Shown here piece by piece: positions 16,846-25,512 of a stretch of DNA of 41,424 nt. The position numbers were made by a program, and so were the translations under genes. Each line of letters starts with the position of its first letter. Positions within the stretch are counted from its first letter, which is position 1. The notes under the pieces were generated by a model. It was not told the DNA's origin and did not search any database. It was given only the letters and a program-made list of their open reading frames with translations. The DNA comes from Psychrobacter sp. UBA3480 (GTDB lineage Bacteria; Pseudomonadota; Gammaproteobacteria; Pseudomonadales; Moraxellaceae), in the NCBI RefSeq assembly GCF_002377945.1, contig NZ_DFQV01000002.1, forward strand, positions 1 through 41,424. Direction: 5' to 3'.

Positions 16846-17784
16846 ATGCAAAAACCAAAAATTGCCTTTATCGATGATGAACCACGCATTTTACGCAGTT
16901 TAAAAATGCACTTCCGACAGTCACACGATGTGTTTATCACTACTGATGCTACTGAGCTGATGGAATATATCAGCGCGAATGAGGTACAAGTGGTCGTCAG
17001 CGATCAACGCATGCCAGACAAGCAAGGTACAGAAGTGTTGCGTGATATCAAGTCGGCATCCCCGAACACTATTCGTATCTTATTGACGGGGTATGCAGAT
17101 CTGAATGCGGTGATTGATTCTGTGAATGAAGGCGAGATTTATCGCTATATCACAAAGCCTTGGCAAAATGATGAACTCAAAAAAACCGTTAATAAAGCCA
17201 CAGAGATTGCTCAGAAAACCCAAGAAATCACCCAAAATGTCACTGAAAATCATGATATTCAAAACCGTATTCATGCCAGAACTGATAGCAAGCGTAGTAT
17301 ATTGGTGTTAGATGATGATGAGAGTGTTTATCAGCAAATAAAAAGTCATTTTAAGAGTGCTTATACCGTGAGCTGGGCAAGCAATATTGAGCAGGCTGCA
17401 AGCTTATTACAAAAAAAACGCTTTGGTGTCACTATTACGGATTCGACGCTCAATAAAGAAAATATCACTCCCATTGTTTATGCGCTAAAAAATATTCAGC
17501 CTGATCTGATGGTGCTCATGTTGACCGAGTTCAAAGATGCACATATGGTGATTGATTTGATTAATAAAGGTCAGGTATATCGCTGCCTACCACGACCGAC
17601 CAATTTTTCTATGATGAGTATCAGTCTTGATCGCGCGTTTGATCATCACGAAAGATTGGTACAGCAGCCGATATTGGCAGCTCGCCATCATGTTGAAGCA
17701 GTGCCGGAATCAGAGACGTTGAACTTTTCTGACAAGATAAACCGTTTTTTTGCCAAATTTAGAGGTTGGCGTATTGGAAGGTGA
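16846..17784 (+). CDS. Response regulator with two receiver domains and no output domain
   Basis: A 312-residue protein with a complete receiver domain (FIDDE at the start, phospho-acceptor Asp53 in VVVSDQRMPD, Lys104 in ITKPW), as in RpfG-type regulators. A linker (about 125-148) leads to a second receiver (VLDDDE, Asp199 in ITDS) in which the conserved Lys is Arg (Arg250 in RCLPRP). The second domain may therefore be weakened or a sink. No DNA-binding, HD-GYP or GGDEF domain follows, so output must be through protein contact or phosphotransfer. It lies 33 nt after the kinase, with a good ribosome-binding site. Confidence 0.88.
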   Translation: MQKPKIAFIDDEPRILRSLKMHFRQSHDVFITTDATELMEYISANEVQVVVSDQRMPDKQGTEVLRDIKSASPNTIRILLTGYADLNAVIDSVNEGEIYRYITKPWQNDELKKTVNKATEIAQKTQEITQNVTENHDIQNRIHARTDSKRSILVLDDDESVYQQIKSHFKSAYTVSWASNIEQAASLLQKKRFGVTITDSTLNKENITPIVYALKNIQPDLMVLMLTEFKDAHMVIDLINKGQVYRCLPRPTNFSMMSISLDRAFDHHERLVQQPILAARHHVEAVPESETLNFSDKINRFFAKFRGWRIGR

Positions 17785-17972
17785 CGTCAATCCAACATAA
17801 AAGTGATACATATGATTATCATCTTGCTAGTAGGTTTTACTATGTGCTGATGGTTATAAGTTTTCTCATTGGCTGCTCGCAAGCATAACAGAGGCTGCAC
17901 AATATTTATCCCAGTAGAACCGTATGCTCTTTAAGAGGAGTCGACTGTATTTTGTTTAAGGTCGAACGCTAT

Positions 17973-18460
17973 TCAAGCCAAAACATTTTGCACGCAGTCG
18001 ATTAAATATTCCTTTACGGCATTGAACAGTGGGTCAAGCAATCGTCGTTCAGGAAAGATCAAATATAGTGGATAGGAGGTAACTTGCCAACCCCCTAGTT
18101 TAATTTCAATGTGCTGTCCTTCTTTTATATCAGAACTAATGTCCAAACGAGATTCTAGTGCAACACCATGTCTCATTATTGTCCAACGCCTGACCACGTC
18201 ACCATCTTTTGCCCGATACAGCGGCGCTCGTTTGTTTGTCCAAGCCTTCAAACGTTCATTGACTAAAATATTTGTCATTGTGTCCCAGACACAGACAATT
18301 ATGTTCAGCCAATGCTGAGGGTGTCTTAGGTTCACCAAACTTCTCTAAGTACATAGGCATTGTCTAAGATGCCCAGTGCATCCTTACAGTGCTGCAAAAG
18401 CTGCTCACCCTTGTTAGTAAGGCGGAGCTTGCGCGTCAAGCGGATGAACAATTTGTCCTA
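17973..18460 (-). pseudogene. Decayed LysR-type regulator gene
   Basis: The minus strand carries pieces of a LysR protein closely related to the intact one at 32300-33214. An N-terminal piece reads KLFIRLTRKLRLTNKGEQLL up to LDNAY. A jump of about 95 residues and a frame change follow, then LAEHNCLCLGHNDKYFS, a TGA where the intact gene has Trp, and a further frameshift. The last piece matches KDGDVVRRW and YPLYLIFPERRLLDPLFNAVKEYLI. The first 50 or so residues are missing. So it has lost its start, carries an internal deletion, a nonsense codon and a frameshift. It may once have regulated the SDR operon next to it. Confidence 0.88.
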
Positions 18461-18551
18461 TTGAGATACGCTGATGGAGGACAGGCCCTCGTTTGAGAAA
18501 CATCAGACTAAACAGGACGGTTGTATTGTCTCAAATATAACAAACAACCGC

Positions 18552-18567
18552 TTAGATATCGATCTAA
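18552..18567. promoter_or_regulatory. Palindrome TTAGAT-ATCG-ATCTAA upstream of the SDR gene
   Basis: A perfect 6-bp-arm inverted repeat between the LysR relic and the SDR gene. The T-N-A layout resembles a LysR-type operator. It may be a site for the lost regulator. Confidence 0.4.
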
Positions 18568-18588
18568 ATAACCCCTTAAAAACAACCT

Positions 18589-18611
18589 ACTTTCAAAATT
18601 ATATTGAAAGT
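18589..18611. promoter_or_regulatory. 23-bp near-perfect palindrome upstream of the SDR gene
   Basis: ACTTTCAAAAT and ATATTGAAAGT flank a single central base, with 10 of 11 pairs matching. Lies 121 bp before the SDR start, so a repressor or activator site is likely. Confidence 0.5.
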
Positions 18612-18732
18612 GTTTTAGGTGATGGCTACTGTTTGAAGCACAACACTTTCATTACAATGGATGCTATCACGACGGATAAAATAGAACAGGTATCCAAAAC
18701 TGAAACAATAATTCAAACAATAAGGGCGGTTT

Positions 18733-19596
18733 ATGACTCTGAATACCACTAAAACGATTTTAATTACTGGCAGCACAGATGGCATTGGCAAATTGGCAGC
18801 GTTAAAACTGGCAGAAGCTGGACACCAAGTGTACTTGCATGGCCGCGATGCTGACAAGCTTGCTAGCGTCATTGCAGAAGTTCGAGCAGTCGCGACAGGC
18901 GCAGCAGTAGATAATATTGATGGGTTTGTGGCTGATTTTTCTGATCTAACGGATGTGCTAAAGATGGCAGCAGACGTCAATGAAAAACTGCCCAAGCTTG
19001 ATGTGCTCATAAATAACGCAGGGATTTATACCACGGCATCAGCATTGACTAAAGACGGTTTGGATGTACGTTTCGTAGTCAATTATCTAGCGCCTTATGA
19101 GCTGACCAATGCTTTATTACCTTTGCTAAAGCAGTCTGATAAAGCGCGTATCGTGAACTTAAGCTCAGCTGCGCAAGCGTCAATATCTTATCAAGCACTT
19201 GCAGGCCAGACCCGCCTCGATGATAAGGATGCTTATGCCCAAAGTAAGCTGGCACTCACGATGTGGAGTATGGCATTAGCTGACACCGTCGCTAGCAACG
19301 ATATCAATGTCATCGCCGTCAATCCAGGCTCGCTACTGAACACAAAAATGGCCAACGAAGCGTATGGTCAGCATTGGTCATCAGCAGACAAAGGCGCAAA
19401 TATCCTAACGGAGTTGGCCATCTCGGATGAGTTCGCTGATGATACTGGTAAATACTTTGATAACGATATAACAGATGGCGCACATGGCGATGCAAGAGGG
19501 GCGTTTGGTCGACCACATGCTGATGCCCTAAACACAGCAGCCATTGCAGAGCTTGAGCAGCAGACTCAGACAGTATTGCAGTCAATTTTTGCATAA
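18733..19596 (+). CDS. Short-chain dehydrogenase/reductase
   Basis: A 287-residue classical-type SDR with cofactor motif TGSTDGIG (about 12-19), NNAG, catalytic Ser in NLSSAAQ and YAQSK (Tyr and Lys). It is longer than a 250-residue SDR because of a C-terminal extension, as in WW-domain oxidoreductase/retinol-dehydrogenase-like SDRs. It starts with AAGGGCGG upstream of the ATG. It lies in line with the MDR gene at 19714 (117-nt gap) and the ABM gene at 20872, suggesting a small detoxification or oxidoreductase unit. The substrate is unknown. Confidence 0.88.
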   Translation: MTLNTTKTILITGSTDGIGKLAALKLAEAGHQVYLHGRDADKLASVIAEVRAVATGAAVDNIDGFVADFSDLTDVLKMAADVNEKLPKLDVLINNAGIYTTASALTKDGLDVRFVVNYLAPYELTNALLPLLKQSDKARIVNLSSAAQASISYQALAGQTRLDDKDAYAQSKLALTMWSMALADTVASNDINVIAVNPGSLLNTKMANEAYGQHWSSADKGANILTELAISDEFADDTGKYFDNDITDGAHGDARGAFGRPHADALNTAAIAELEQQTQTVLQSIFA

Positions 19597-19713
19597 GATG
19601 CATAAGATTTATATTTAGCAGCATTAATGAATTTCAAACATTTGAACCATTACTAACTATATTTTCAAATTTTATTATTAAAAACTTTCTCATTAAAAAC
19701 AGGACACAATATT

Positions 19714-20772
19714 ATGCAAACTATCAAAGCCATTGGTTATCAAAACAATCTACCTATCGATAATGAACAATCGCTACAAGACATAACCCTTGATAAGCCA
19801 ATTGCTTCAGGCCGCGATATTCTCGTAGAAGTAAAAGCCATATCAGTCAATCCTGTAGATTATAAAATCCGTGAAGGGCGACCTGCCGCAGAGGGTGAGT
19901 ATGCTGTTATTGGTTGGGATGCTGCCGGTACTGTGACGGCTGTCGGTGAAGACGTCAGTTTATTCTCAGTAGGCGACAACGTCTATTATGCTGGAGATTT
20001 AACCCGTTCAGGCAGCAATGCTGAATATCAGTTGGTCGATGAGCGTATTGTTGGGCACATGCCAGCCTCTTTGTCTTTCGCTGAGGCAGCGGCATTACCA
20101 CTCACAACGATTACGGCTTGGGAGATGTTATTTGACCGTCTACAAGTGCCTGTCTCTGATAGCGCAGCAAATGACAGCGATAGTAGCGAGGATGCTAATA
20201 ACGTCTCAGTATTGGTCATTGGCGCAGCGGGCGGTGTTGGATCTATCTTAACTCAGTTATTAAAGACAAGAACGTCTGCCACGATTATCGGTACAGCTTC
20301 GAGAGATGAGAGCGTGCAGTGGCTCAAAGATTTGGGTGCTGATCATGTTATCAATCACCGCAACCCATTGTCTGATGAGCTACAAAAAACAGGTATTGCT
20401 GAAGTAGATTACGTGGTGAGTCTCAATAACACTGAAGATCATTATGAAGAAATCATTAAATGCTTAAAGCCGCAGGGTAAGCTTGGACTGATTGATGATC
20501 CAAAATCACTAGATGCCAACCCTCTTAAAACCAAAAGCTTAAGCCTGCATTGGGAGTTTATGTTTGCACGCTCAATGTTCAATACGCCAGACATGATTGA
20601 ACAGCATCATTTATTAAATGCAGTGGCAAAATTGATTGATGCAGGCGAGATCAAAACCACGGTCGCTCACAATCTTGGGGCTATCACCGCTGAACATCTA
20701 CGTAGTGCGCACCAAATGCTAGAAAAACAGCAAGCGCATGGCAAGATTGTATTAGAAGGCTGGTCTGCATAA
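19714..20772 (+). CDS. Zinc-independent medium-chain dehydrogenase (quinone oxidoreductase-like)
   Basis: A 352-residue MDR protein of the ZADH/quinone-reductase branch. It has an N-terminal GroES-like domain (VNPVDYKIREG), the segment PLTTITAWEML and the nucleotide-binding VIGAAGGVGS. The Cys and His ligands for catalytic zinc are absent, typical of quinone- or enone-reducing members. An extra Ser/Asp-rich stretch (about residues 147-165: SDSAANDSDSSEDANN) precedes the Rossmann fold and looks like a low-complexity insert. It probably uses NADPH to reduce quinones or unsaturated carbonyls, in line with its SDR and ABM neighbours. Confidence 0.87.
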   Translation: MQTIKAIGYQNNLPIDNEQSLQDITLDKPIASGRDILVEVKAISVNPVDYKIREGRPAAEGEYAVIGWDAAGTVTAVGEDVSLFSVGDNVYYAGDLTRSGSNAEYQLVDERIVGHMPASLSFAEAAALPLTTITAWEMLFDRLQVPVSDSAANDSDSSEDANNVSVLVIGAAGGVGSILTQLLKTRTSATIIGTASRDESVQWLKDLGADHVINHRNPLSDELQKTGIAEVDYVVSLNNTEDHYEEIIKCLKPQGKLGLIDDPKSLDANPLKTKSLSLHWEFMFARSMFNTPDMIEQHHLLNAVAKLIDAGEIKTTVAHNLGAITAEHLRSAHQMLEKQQAHGKIVLEGWSA

Positions 20773-20792
20773 CGCATAACCCCATTTAGATT

Positions 20793-20836
20793 AATAGGTC
20801 CAATGTGACGCTTTTAGCAGACACGTTGGACCTATT
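20793..20836. terminator. Hairpin after the MDR gene, possible terminator
   Basis: AATAGGTCCAATGTG pairs with CACGTTGGACCTATT (about 15 bp, one wobble pair). The following T-run is weak (TTAAAT), so it may terminate only partly and leave the ABM gene readable. Confidence 0.55.
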
Positions 20837-20871
20837 TAAATCAATGATAATAATAAACATAGGATAAATAG

Positions 20872-21177
20872 ATGAGCACGCAAGCAAACAAACCACTTAC
20901 CATCGTCGCCACTATCAAAGCCAAACCTGAGCACGTTGAACAAGTCAAAACTGAGCTGCTTAAACTGACAGCAGCATCACAAGATGATCAAGGTTGTATC
21001 CAATATGACTTGCATCAGGAAAATGCAAATAGTAACGGTTTCGTGGTTTATGAGATCTGGGAAAACAACGAGTGTCTTCAGCAACATGTACAAAGCCCGC
21101 ATTTTCAAAACTATGTACAAGTAACAGATGGGATGGTCGATGAATTTGTCGTTACTGAAATGACAGTTATCTCATAG
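20872..21177 (+). CDS. Antibiotic biosynthesis monooxygenase (ABM) family protein
   Basis: A 101-residue single-domain protein of the dimeric alpha/beta barrel ABM group (YgiN-like quinol monooxygenase type). It shows TIVATIKAKPEHVEQVKTEL at the start, the GCIQYDLHQ segment and YEIWENNE. YgiN-type enzymes oxidise quinols, so a redox role beside an SDR and an MDR quinone-reductase-like gene is plausible. No cofactor is expected. It is last in the run and may be co-transcribed with the MDR gene despite the hairpin between them. Confidence 0.85.
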   Translation: MSTQANKPLTIVATIKAKPEHVEQVKTELLKLTAASQDDQGCIQYDLHQENANSNGFVVYEIWENNECLQQHVQSPHFQNYVQVTDGMVDEFVVTEMTVIS

Positions 21178-21343
21178 GTTTGATCTATATTCTGCTGCTG
21201 ACGATAAAATGAATGGTTGAAAGCCATGACTGATAAGATTGACTTTCATGTTTCAAAACAGCGTTTATTGATTTAGATATAAATGGCTTTGAATAAAATA
21301 TTCAAAATCATTTATACGTTATTTATTTGCTATTGATCGATAA

Positions 21344-21596
21344 TTATTCTTGAGCAACTTTCAAAACGATTTTACCGACATGTTTCTTTTCTAAGAAAAC
21401 CGCTTGAGCAGTATGTATCTCTTTTAATGGAAAGGTACACGCCACGATTGGATTTATTTTACGTTGTTCGATACAGTTAACGAGGTTTTGGAACACTTTA
21501 GGCTGAAGTACAGTACAACCGTAAAAGGTCAAGTCTTTTAAATAAAGTGTTCTGATATCTAGCTCCAGTGATTCATAAACCGCTACTATATTAAAT
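21344..21596 (-). pseudogene. C-terminal remnant of a second MDR quinone-oxidoreductase gene
   Basis: The minus strand reads DIRTLYLKDLTFYGCTVLQP through FPLKEIHTAQAVFLEKKHVG, the end of an MDR protein of the zinc-binding-dehydrogenase family (NADPH:quinone oxidoreductase type). Only about 85 codons remain. The N-terminal two-thirds is gone and the remnant abuts the HxlR stop at 21591 in a different frame, so HxlR-side DNA replaced the 5' part of the gene. Not functional. Confidence 0.85.
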
Positions 21597-22064
21597 AATC
21601 ACTTCATCATTACCGATCCATTTGGGTCCTATCTCAACCTCAACATCACGTGCAGTAACGGCCTCAGCGCACTCGGAGCATACTGTCACAGGATGCATAA
21701 TGTGACCACATGCCTTGTGTCTATGCAACAGCGGTGCCCCGCGTTCATCAGCCATGTATTTATCACCCCAACTGACCAATGCCAGTACGACCGAGTGCAA
21801 ATCTAATCCACACTCTGTCAGTCTATATTCCTCACGTAGCGGCCGCTGTTGATAGGCGACTTTTTTTAAAATATCGTATTCAACCAGCTTGCGAAGACGG
21901 TTAGATAGGACATGGCGTGTAATGCCCAAGCGTTGCTCAAATACGTCGAATCGTCTGACTCCCAAAAAACAATCGCGTAAAATCATGAGCGTCCAACGAT
22001 CACCAATGACTGCTAAAGTGCGAGCCACCGAGCAAGACTGTTGGTCCAGTTCATCCCAGCGCAT
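21591..22064 (-). CDS. HxlR-family transcriptional regulator
   Basis: A 157-residue regulator with the HxlR winged helix in the first 100 residues: CSVARTLAVIGDRWTLMILRDCFLGVRRF, then RLGITRHVLSNRLRKLVEYDIL. The C-terminal third (MHPVTVCSECAEAVTARDVE) is an extra part with Cys and His (CGHIMHPVTVCSEC), possibly metal-binding or redox-sensing, as in some YybR-type proteins. Divergent from the SDR gene at 22167 across 102 bp, which it likely represses. Its stop is at the junction with the MDR remnant. Confidence 0.9.
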   Translation of the reverse strand: MRWDELDQQSCSVARTLAVIGDRWTLMILRDCFLGVRRFDVFEQRLGITRHVLSNRLRKLVEYDILKKVAYQQRPLREEYRLTECGLDLHSVVLALVSWGDKYMADERGAPLLHRHKACGHIMHPVTVCSECAEAVTARDVEVEIGPKWIGNDEVII

Positions 22065-22088
22065 AGGTTATCTCCTTTATCTTTAAGC

Positions 22089-22155
22089 TATAGGTTAGCT
22101 TGACAGGGTCCAAAAATAAAGCTATGTTTTTGTTAGTTCTAAAAAGGAACCTATA
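22089..22155. promoter_or_regulatory. Split inverted repeat TATAGGTT / AACCTATA between hxlR-type gene and SDR
   Basis: Arms at 22089-22096 and 22148-22155 in the shared promoter region are perfect 8-bp complements 51 nt apart. The right arm overlaps the ribosome-binding site of the SDR (AAGG before 22167). It may be a pair of HxlR half-sites. Confidence 0.4.
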
Positions 22156-22166
22156 AGGAAATAGAT

Positions 22167-22895
22167 ATGAACAGAGCACCCGTAGCAGTTGTAATCGGCG
22201 CAGGCGATGCCACTGGCAGCGCTGTTGCCAGACGTTTTGCGCGAGAAGGTTTTACTTTGTGCGTGACCAGAAGGACTGTTGAGAAGCTAGAGACATTAGT
22301 CAGTGATATCGAAGCGGCTGGGGGAGTAGTCAAGCCATTTGGTTGTGATGCACGTGTCGAGCAAGAGATGGTTGAGCTGTTTGCTCATATTGAAAAAGAC
22401 ATTGGGCCGATTGAAGTAGTAGTGTTTAACATCGGGGCAAACGTTCATTTCTCCATCTTAGATACGACAGAAAGGGTCTATCGAAAAGTGTGGGAGATGG
22501 GTGCCTTGGCTGGATTTTTGACAGGTAGAGAAGCGGCAAAAGTCATGATTCCACGTGAGAGGGGGACAATTATTTTTACGGGTGCAACAGCGTCTTTACG
22601 CGGTAGTAAAGGTTTTTCGGCTTTTGCTAGCGCTAAGTTTGCTCTGCGGGCATTGGCACAAAGCATGGCACGCGAGTTGGGGCCAAAAGGCATACATGTC
22701 GCACATCCTATCATTGACGGTGCCATTGACACTGATTTTATTCGTGACAACTTTCCTGAGCGCTATGAGCTCAAAGACCAAGACGGTATCTTAAATCCAG
22801 AACATATCGCTGAGCAGTATTGGCAGTTGCACTGTCAGCCAAGAGATAGCTGGACGCATGAGCTGGATTTACGCCCATGGATGGAAACTTTTTAA
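22167..22895 (+). CDS. SDR-family protein lacking the catalytic Tyr
   Basis: A 242-residue SDR-fold protein. The cofactor loop is incomplete (VIGAGDATGSA rather than TGxxxGxG), Asn is replaced (FNIGANVHF where NNAG is usual), and the active-site YxxxK is FASAK: Phe153 in place of Tyr, Lys157 kept. Ser143 in TGATASLRG is kept. This matches a known classical-like SDR subgroup without the usual Tyr, so it may have a different activity or serve as a binding protein. Same strand and close to the isomerase-like gene at 22960 (64-nt gap), probably one operon under the HxlR regulator. Confidence 0.85.
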   Translation: MNRAPVAVVIGAGDATGSAVARRFAREGFTLCVTRRTVEKLETLVSDIEAAGGVVKPFGCDARVEQEMVELFAHIEKDIGPIEVVVFNIGANVHFSILDTTERVYRKVWEMGALAGFLTGREAAKVMIPRERGTIIFTGATASLRGSKGFSAFASAKFALRALAQSMARELGPKGIHVAHPIIDGAIDTDFIRDNFPERYELKDQDGILNPEHIAEQYWQLHCQPRDSWTHELDLRPWMETF

Positions 22896-22959
22896 TCCTA
22901 TCTAGTTAATAACCGTCAAAATTTTAATGGATTTTTAATATATTGCAAGGAATGCAAAG

Positions 22960-23547
22960 ATGCGTAAACAAGTAGAGTTTTTCTTTGATGTGGGTAGCCC
23001 AGCCAGTTACTTGGCATGGACACAGTTAGCGAGTATCGCGCAGCGTCACAATGCCGAGGTCGTTTGGCGTCCTATGTTACTTGGTGCAGTGTTTCAAGCC
23101 GTTGGTAACACCTCACCAGCTGCCGTACCTGCTAAAGGCGCTTATATGCTCAAAGACCTTAAGCGTTTTTCAGCTATCTATGACGTGCCTTTTCGCTTCA
23201 ATCCATTTTTCCCAGTCAATACGATGCAGCTTATGCGCGGTGTTACCGCTTATCTGGGGACATCTAAATTTGAGAGTTATTTATCCGCTATCTTCAATGC
23301 GCTATGGGCTGAAAAGTTAAATATGGAATCACCAGAAGTTGTGGCTGAAGTTCTGTCGAAAGTAGGCATTGAGGCGACTGATTTTATGGCATGTATTAGT
23401 GAGCCTGAGGTTAAGGCGCGTTTAAAATCTAGTACTGAAGAAGCAGTAGCACGAGGGGTGTTTGGAGCACCAAGTTTCTTTGTAAATGGTGAGATGTTTT
23501 TTGGTCAAGACCGTTTGAGCTTTGTTGAAGATGCTTTGAGAGACTGA
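22960..23547 (+). CDS. 2-hydroxychromene-2-carboxylate isomerase-like protein (DsbA/GST-kappa fold)
   Basis: A 195-residue protein of the DSBA-oxidoreductase/kappa-GST superfamily. FFFDVGSPASYLAWTQL at the start carries the Ser that binds glutathione in this family; GVFGAPSFFVNGEMFFGQDRL closes the thioredoxin-like fold. HCCA isomerases act in naphthalene and related aromatic breakdown, but many bacterial members have unknown substrates. Here it follows a Tyr-less SDR under an HxlR regulator, without other aromatic-degradation genes, so a glutathione-linked role is more likely than naphthalene use. Confidence 0.87.
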   Translation: MRKQVEFFFDVGSPASYLAWTQLASIAQRHNAEVVWRPMLLGAVFQAVGNTSPAAVPAKGAYMLKDLKRFSAIYDVPFRFNPFFPVNTMQLMRGVTAYLGTSKFESYLSAIFNALWAEKLNMESPEVVAEVLSKVGIEATDFMACISEPEVKARLKSSTEEAVARGVFGAPSFFVNGEMFFGQDRLSFVEDALRD

Positions 23548-23718
23548 GAATAGTAAGTCATAGGATATATAGACTGCGCTGTACTAGCTCAACGATAATC
23601 CATCGGCTCTCAAGCCACCAGACATCAGCCGCGATAAGTAACCGTGATTTTTCTTCACTGTGTTTTCTCCAGAAAATAACCTTGCCACTCAGTTTAATGA
23701 TTAAGCTCTATGGTTACA

Positions 23719-24465
23719 TTAAGACAAGTCTATATATTGATAGTTTTGCTTAGACTGCTCTAGTTCCTCTAAATCTATATTTACTGTTACTATATCTGGC
23801 GACGAACCAAGTTTTTTGATAATTCGTCCTGTAGGAGAGACGATTAGGCTCTCTCCTACAAACTGACCGCCATGACCGACGCCGACACCATTGCAGGTAA
23901 TCACAAAACATTGGTTCTCTATAGCCCGAGCTTGAGTCAATACATAGTGGGTATTTGCATAAGGAGACATATTGCCGTTTGGCATAAATATGATCTGTGC
24001 GCCTTTTTTTGCCAGTGCTCTTGAGCCTTCTGGAAACTCTAGCTCAACACAAATTTGAGCGCCGCAAACCACATCATCAATGCTAACCACTGACAAGTCT
24101 TCTCCACTGGTAAATACCCCAACATCATCAAGCCAAAGCTTTGACTTTCGGTGTTTATGAATGATTTTGCCGTTTTTTATAAAAGAACATGCGTTATAGA
24201 AAAGTTGATCCTGTTTGTCAATATGTCCAATAATGATGGTTAAATCTGTATTTTTGCTTGCTTCCAATATGCTGTGAAAGTGCTCTGTTGATTGATGATA
24301 CAACGCTGCAATATTGTCTAGCGTCGGAAAGCCAGTCAAAGCAAGTTCTGGAAAAATCATAAAGCCATTACAAACTTGATGATCATGGATTGATTTTAAT
24401 ATCGCAGCAGCATTTACTGATACTTGATAATCGGTAATATCCATTTGATTGAGGATTATTTGCAT
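23719..24465 (-). CDS. Carbon-nitrogen hydrolase (nitrilase superfamily)
   Basis: A 248-residue nitrilase-fold amidohydrolase with the full catalytic triad: Glu40 in FPELALTG, Lys107 in HRKSKL and Cys139 in GAQICVELEFPEGS. It acts on amides or related C-N bonds in the cytoplasm; the substrate cannot be judged. Preceded on the same strand by a GcvA-type LysR gene (109-nt gap), so the regulator could control it. Length is normal for omega-amidase/N-carbamoyl-type members. Confidence 0.88.
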   Translation of the reverse strand: MQIILNQMDITDYQVSVNAAAILKSIHDHQVCNGFMIFPELALTGFPTLDNIAALYHQSTEHFHSILEASKNTDLTIIIGHIDKQDQLFYNACSFIKNGKIIHKHRKSKLWLDDVGVFTSGEDLSVVSIDDVVCGAQICVELEFPEGSRALAKKGAQIIFMPNGNMSPYANTHYVLTQARAIENQCFVITCNGVGVGHGGQFVGESLIVSPTGRIIKKLGSSPDIVTVNIDLEELEQSKQNYQYIDLS

Positions 24466-24574
24466 AGGTCTTGCTCTTTATCGTAGGGGGTTGATACTTT
24501 CACAGTGTTTATGGTCGCAATTATAGGTAATACTCGTTAATGACGGTCTTTAGAAACACTTATTTAAAACACTT

Positions 24575-25465
24575 TTAAAGACATTGTGACTCTAACCAAC
24601 GACTCAATTTAATGATGTCTGGTTGATTTGACTTTAAGTCATTATAAAAGAAATAGAAACTGTCGCCAGTGAGTAATTCATGCATTGGGATTTTGACAAG
24701 ATTTTGCTGATGGGTTTGTTCTAGCATCATATAGTTGTCGGTAAGCGTAATACCTAAGTTATAACGTGCAGCCTGTGCGGCAAGCAGTACATGGCTAAAT
24801 TGATTAATCTTTACCTCGTTTGGCAGCTCAAACCCGCCTGCTTTACACCATTTTAGCCAATCATTAGCTGTACCTTCACTTTTGTCAGAATATTTTACGG
24901 ACAGTATAGGGTGTTGCCATAACGCCTCAGGCAATGGCTGATCCTTTATTTCTGCCCAAAGTTTTTGGCCACAGACAGGAAATAGCTTCTCAGCGAATAA
25001 AAGCTTGCTGACTACATTGCGTTTCGGTGGATTGACGGTAATAAAGCAATCCGAACACTGCTCGTTATAGTCGTCTTGGTCTGTCACCATATTTAAGGTC
25101 AGCTCAATCTCTGGGTGCTGTTCGCGGAAGTTTTCTAACCGAGGAATCAACCAATTGACAGCCACTGAACTATACAGTGCTAGGCGAATATGCCCAGGCT
25201 GGTCATTTCGAATGGCCTGACTGGTATTGGACAGAGCCGTCAGCGATTGATTTACTTCTGTGAAATAACGCTCGCCTATATCTGTTAAAGAAAGGGTTCG
25301 GCCCTGCCTATAAAACAACGCTTCACCAAGATATTCTTCAAGCGTTCGAACCTGATGACTCACGGCACTTTGCGTCACGTTGAGGCTTTCTGCTGCCTTA
25401 GAAAAACTATTAAGCCTTGCTACAGATTCAAAGCATTGTATGGCACGTAATGGAGGAAGTTTCAT
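24575..25465 (-). CDS. LysR-type regulator (GcvA-like)
   Basis: A 296-residue LysR regulator with the HTH in the first 60 residues (LPPLRAIQCFESVARLNSFSKAAESLNVTQSAVSHQVRTLEE), characteristic of the GcvA branch, and a substrate-binding domain to the end. It is divergent from the EamA gene at 25597; the 130-bp gap holds a perfect inverted repeat at 25513-25530. It is also upstream of the nitrilase gene. Likely autoregulates and controls one or both neighbours. Confidence 0.9.
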   Translation of the reverse strand: MKLPPLRAIQCFESVARLNSFSKAAESLNVTQSAVSHQVRTLEEYLGEALFYRQGRTLSLTDIGERYFTEVNQSLTALSNTSQAIRNDQPGHIRLALYSSVAVNWLIPRLENFREQHPEIELTLNMVTDQDDYNEQCSDCFITVNPPKRNVVSKLLFAEKLFPVCGQKLWAEIKDQPLPEALWQHPILSVKYSDKSEGTANDWLKWCKAGGFELPNEVKINQFSHVLLAAQAARYNLGITLTDNYMMLEQTHQQNLVKIPMHELLTGDSFYFFYNDLKSNQPDIIKLSRWLESQCL

Positions 25466-25512
25466 TATGAGTTCAACTAATAATAAACGTTTTTATATCA
25501 TTATACGTCATG

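Noticed and set aside
18474..18752. 92-codon open frame before the SDR gene
   Set aside because: No family resemblance, it starts inside the LysR relic, overlaps the SDR start, and the area holds operator-like palindromes.
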